The notes beneath the pieces are model-generated. The model was not told the origin of the DNA. It did not search any database and was given only the letters and a program-made list of their open reading frames with translations. The position numbers were made by a program, and so were the translations under genes. A stretch of 64,000 nt of DNA, taken from JBPYCR01 sp051846915. GTDB lineage: Bacteria; Bacillota; Bacilli; Bacillales; Amphibacillaceae. Shown here piece by piece: positions 61,970-64,000 of this stretch (the stretch's first letter is position 1; each line of letters begins with the position of its first letter). Where the stretch lies: positions 1-64,000 of the forward strand of contig NZ_JBPYCR010000015.1 in assembly GCF_051846915.1 (NCBI RefSeq), in the 5' to 3' direction.

Positions 61970-62254
61970 TTACTTTTCTATATCGAAATTGGATTTAATT
62001 TCCTTAATTAAAGCTTCTGCACCTTCACGACTTAATATGACCTTTCCGTTCGCTAAGGAAAGGTTGTCGTTCGAACTTTCCCCGGTAATTTGACAAGTCA
62101 TACTTGCTGTGTATTTTTTGAAAATCACCTTGTCATCTTCTACATAGATTTCCATTGCATCTTTCTCTTCAATACCAAGTGATCTTCTTAATTCAATAGG
62201 AATGACTACTCTGCCAAGCTCATCCACTCTTCTTACAATACCAGTAGACTTCAT
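61970..62254 (-). CDS. abrB: Transition state regulator AbrB
   Basis: A 94-residue swapped-hairpin DNA-binding protein that represses post-exponential genes (biofilm, antibiotics, competence) during growth. STGIVRRVDELGRVVIPIEL is the conserved N-terminal DNA-binding domain; the C-terminal multimerisation part contains MTCQITGESSNDNLSLANG. ATG 62254 (MKSTGIV) has AAGGAGAA 8-9 bases upstream. As in B. subtilis it is on the strand opposite metG. With SinI in the same window it forms part of the biofilm circuit. Confidence 0.96.
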   Translation of the reverse strand: MKSTGIVRRVDELGRVVIPIELRRSLGIEEKDAMEIYVEDDKVIFKKYTASMTCQITGESSNDNLSLANGKVILSREGAEALIKEIKSNFDIEK

Positions 62255-62897
62255 TATCGTATTCTCCTTCAAGTTAAATTCGAAAAACTGTTTATTTCAA
62301 TTGTTGAAATTATCAGTCTTTAAAATTCGTAGTATAAATTGTTTAGAAACCTTAGCTATTCGCTAAGCCTTGATGTTAAAAGCCGTAAACCCGCTTACGG
62401 CATACATGATGTGCTGGTACTGGCGTCGCCATAGAATAGGGGAATTTTAGCCAGGGTAGAATAATAACTCTTTGTACATTTCCCAATTTGCCAAAAATAC
62501 CCTTGTAAAATTTCGACAATTTAATATAAATTAGTGTAACAAGCTATTAGCGTAGTGTCAATAGTAAAATAACGTATTAAAGCACTAAAATAATGACATA
62601 AATAACAAAAAGAGCGCATTAATTGACCATCAATGAAATTATGTTCGTTAATCAAATAATTAAAATGACAATTGTTTTATAAATGAGTAGAAAATCAGGA
62701 ATAATGTTAATGATCGCAAGGTTGCAGTATGATGTTGGAAATGTCACAAAAAAATCGCTACAATAGTATTAGTTTGAATAAAGATTTCTAATAGAATAAG
62801 ATATAAAAATTTTAAAGTGTGTAAAAGCAACGAAGGGTTCCGCATAAAACTTGGCATAAGCCAACATTTCCAAATACAGAAAGAGGAGATTTACCGA
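62255..62897. other. Long abrB-metG intergenic region
   Basis: About 640 AT-rich bases without a gene. It holds abrB promoter sequence, a decayed type B repeat at 62342-62400 (CTTAGC/GCTAAG and GCCGTAA/TTACGGC hairpins) and a short relic near 62848-62872 (AACTTGGCATAAGCCAAC). I see no T-box core (AGGGTGGNACCGCGG type) before metG, although metS of B. subtilis has one. Confidence 0.6.
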
Positions 62898-64000
62898 TGC
62901 CACAAGAAGAAAAAACATTTTACATAACGACGCCGATTTATTATCCAAGTGGGAATTTGCATATTGGTCATGCGTATTCAACTGTTGCAGGGGATGCGAC
63001 TGCCCGTTACAAACGGATGCGCGGATATGATGTCATGTATTTGACCGGGACGGACGAGCATGGTCAGAAAATCCAGAAAGCTGCTGAAAAGGAAGGAATG
63101 ACCCCACAAGCATACGTTGATAAAATTGTTGGCGGCATTGAGGAGCTATGGAAAAAGCTTAAAATTACAAATGATGATTTTATCCGTACGACAGAGGACC
63201 GTCATAAGGAAATCGTTCAAAAAATATTTGACCAACTTTTGGAACAAGGTGATATTTACCTTGATGAATATGAGGGTTGGTATTGTACATCATGTGAAGC
63301 TTTTTTTACAGAGCGCCAATTGGACGAGGGTCATTGTCCCGACTGTGGTAAAATTGTCGAGCAAGTAAAGGAAGAATCCTATTTTTTCAAAATGAGCAAG
63401 TATGCTGATCGGCTTGTGCAATATTATGAAGATAACACTGGGTTCATCCAGCCGGAAAGTCGTAAAAATGAAATGCTCAACAACTTTATTAAGCCGGGAC
63501 TGGAAGATTTAGCTGTCTCCAGAACAACGTTTGATTGGGGGATAAAGGTACCCGGGAATCCGAAGCACGTTATTTATGTATGGATTGATGCATTGACAAA
63601 TTATATAACTGCTTTAGGCTACGGAACTGACGATGAATCCAAATATAAAAAATATTGGCCGGCGGATGTTCACTTAATGAGTAAGGAGATTGTCCGTTTT
63701 CATACGATTTATTGGCCAATCATGCTAATGGCACTTGATTTGCCGTTACCGAAAAAAGTATTTGCTCATGGCTGGATTTTAATGAAAGACGGAAAAATGT
63801 CCAAATCGAAAGGAAATGTCGTTGATCCGGTCAAATTGACAGATCGTTACGGCCTTGACGCACTACGTTATTATTTATTGCGTGAAGTTCCGTTTGGTTC
63901 TGATGGCGTGTTTACTCCGGAAGGTTTTGTCGAACGGACGAACTATGATCTCGCAAATGATTTGGGGAATTTGTTGAATCGTACTGTCGCGATGATTAAG
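62898..64000 (+). CDS. metG: Methionyl-tRNA synthetase, N-terminal part (runs off the window)
   Basis: A class I aminoacyl-tRNA synthetase; the first 367 codons are present and the frame is open at the edge. The HIGH motif is HIGH (PSGNLHIGHAYS), and the KMSKS loop is DGKMSKSKGNVVDP at about residue 300. A zinc knuckle is seen as CTSCEAFFTERQL and CPDCGK, the single-knuckle type with two Cys pairs. GAGGAGA is 7-8 bases before ATG. Order abrB-metS is as in B. subtilis. Confidence 0.97.

Noticed and set aside
1..64000. CRISPR array, prophage or insertion sequence
   Set aside because: No regularly spaced direct repeats, no transposase or integrase, and no phage structural genes were seen. The dispersed repeats have no coding part.

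Overview
This is an AT-rich chromosomal segment from an endospore-forming member of the Bacillaceae, centred on the replication origin. Gene content and order follow the Bacillus subtilis oriC region closely: parB-parA-noc-rsmG-mnmG-mnmE-jag-yidC-rnpA-rpmH lie on the minus strand, and dnaA-dnaN-yaaA-recF-remB-gyrB-gyrA and onward on the plus strand. Sporulation and transition-state genes (bofA, csfB/gin, a SleL/YaaH-type LysM glycosidase, abrB, a SinI-type anti-repressor) confirm a spore former. A HprK-like protein outside an lgt operon, the proline dehydrogenase insertion and the absence of rrn operons and pdxST at their usual B. subtilis places suggest the Virgibacillus/Oceanobacillus/Lentibacillus group. 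The genus is inference.

Layout. 1-12.9 kb: leftward genes for chromosome segregation (ParA/ParB, Noc, parS sites), tRNA modification and ribosome assembly, membrane insertion and RNase P. 12.9-15.2 kb: bipartite oriC, with DnaA boxes upstream of dnaA, and a DnaA-box/GC/DnaA-trio/AT-rich unwinding module between dnaA and dnaN. A third DnaA-box cluster lies between jag and mnmE. 15.2-34.5 kb: the core initiation, repair and gyrase genes, an unusual HD-GYP protein, guaB, dacA, a serine T-box before serS, tRNA-Ser, a proline T-box before proC, a spore cortex glycosidase and tadA. 34.5-41 kb: accessory genes around the SRP RNA, including a second-type HPr kinase and a proline dehydrogenase. 41.4-51.5 kb: conserved dnaX-ebfC-recR-yaaL-bofA-csfB and tmk-darA-yaaR-holB-ricT-yabA-trmN6-yazA-rsmI. 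51.5-61.9 kb: an accessory block of about 10 kb inserted between rsmI and abrB, which are adjacent in B. subtilis. 62.9 kb to the end: the start of metG.

The accessory block is the most interesting part. It holds a class I c-di-GMP riboswitch placed directly before a 40-residue SinI-domain protein, an ArsR-SRPBCC-VOC operon with a palindromic operator, a TipA-type MerR regulator with an apparent internal start for a short drug-binding isoform, and an ECF sigma factor with its own ECF-type promoter. The sigma gene overlaps a membrane protein carrying a truncated, probably inactive LCP domain (candidate anti-sigma factor) and is followed by a complete LCP ligase gene.

A second theme is a family of modular structured repeats. 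They share a 3' tail (about TATACTTTCTTATCTTTTAAG) and occur singly or end to end in at least seven intergenic places on both sides of oriC. One 91-bp unit is present in two identical, inverted copies 51 kb apart.
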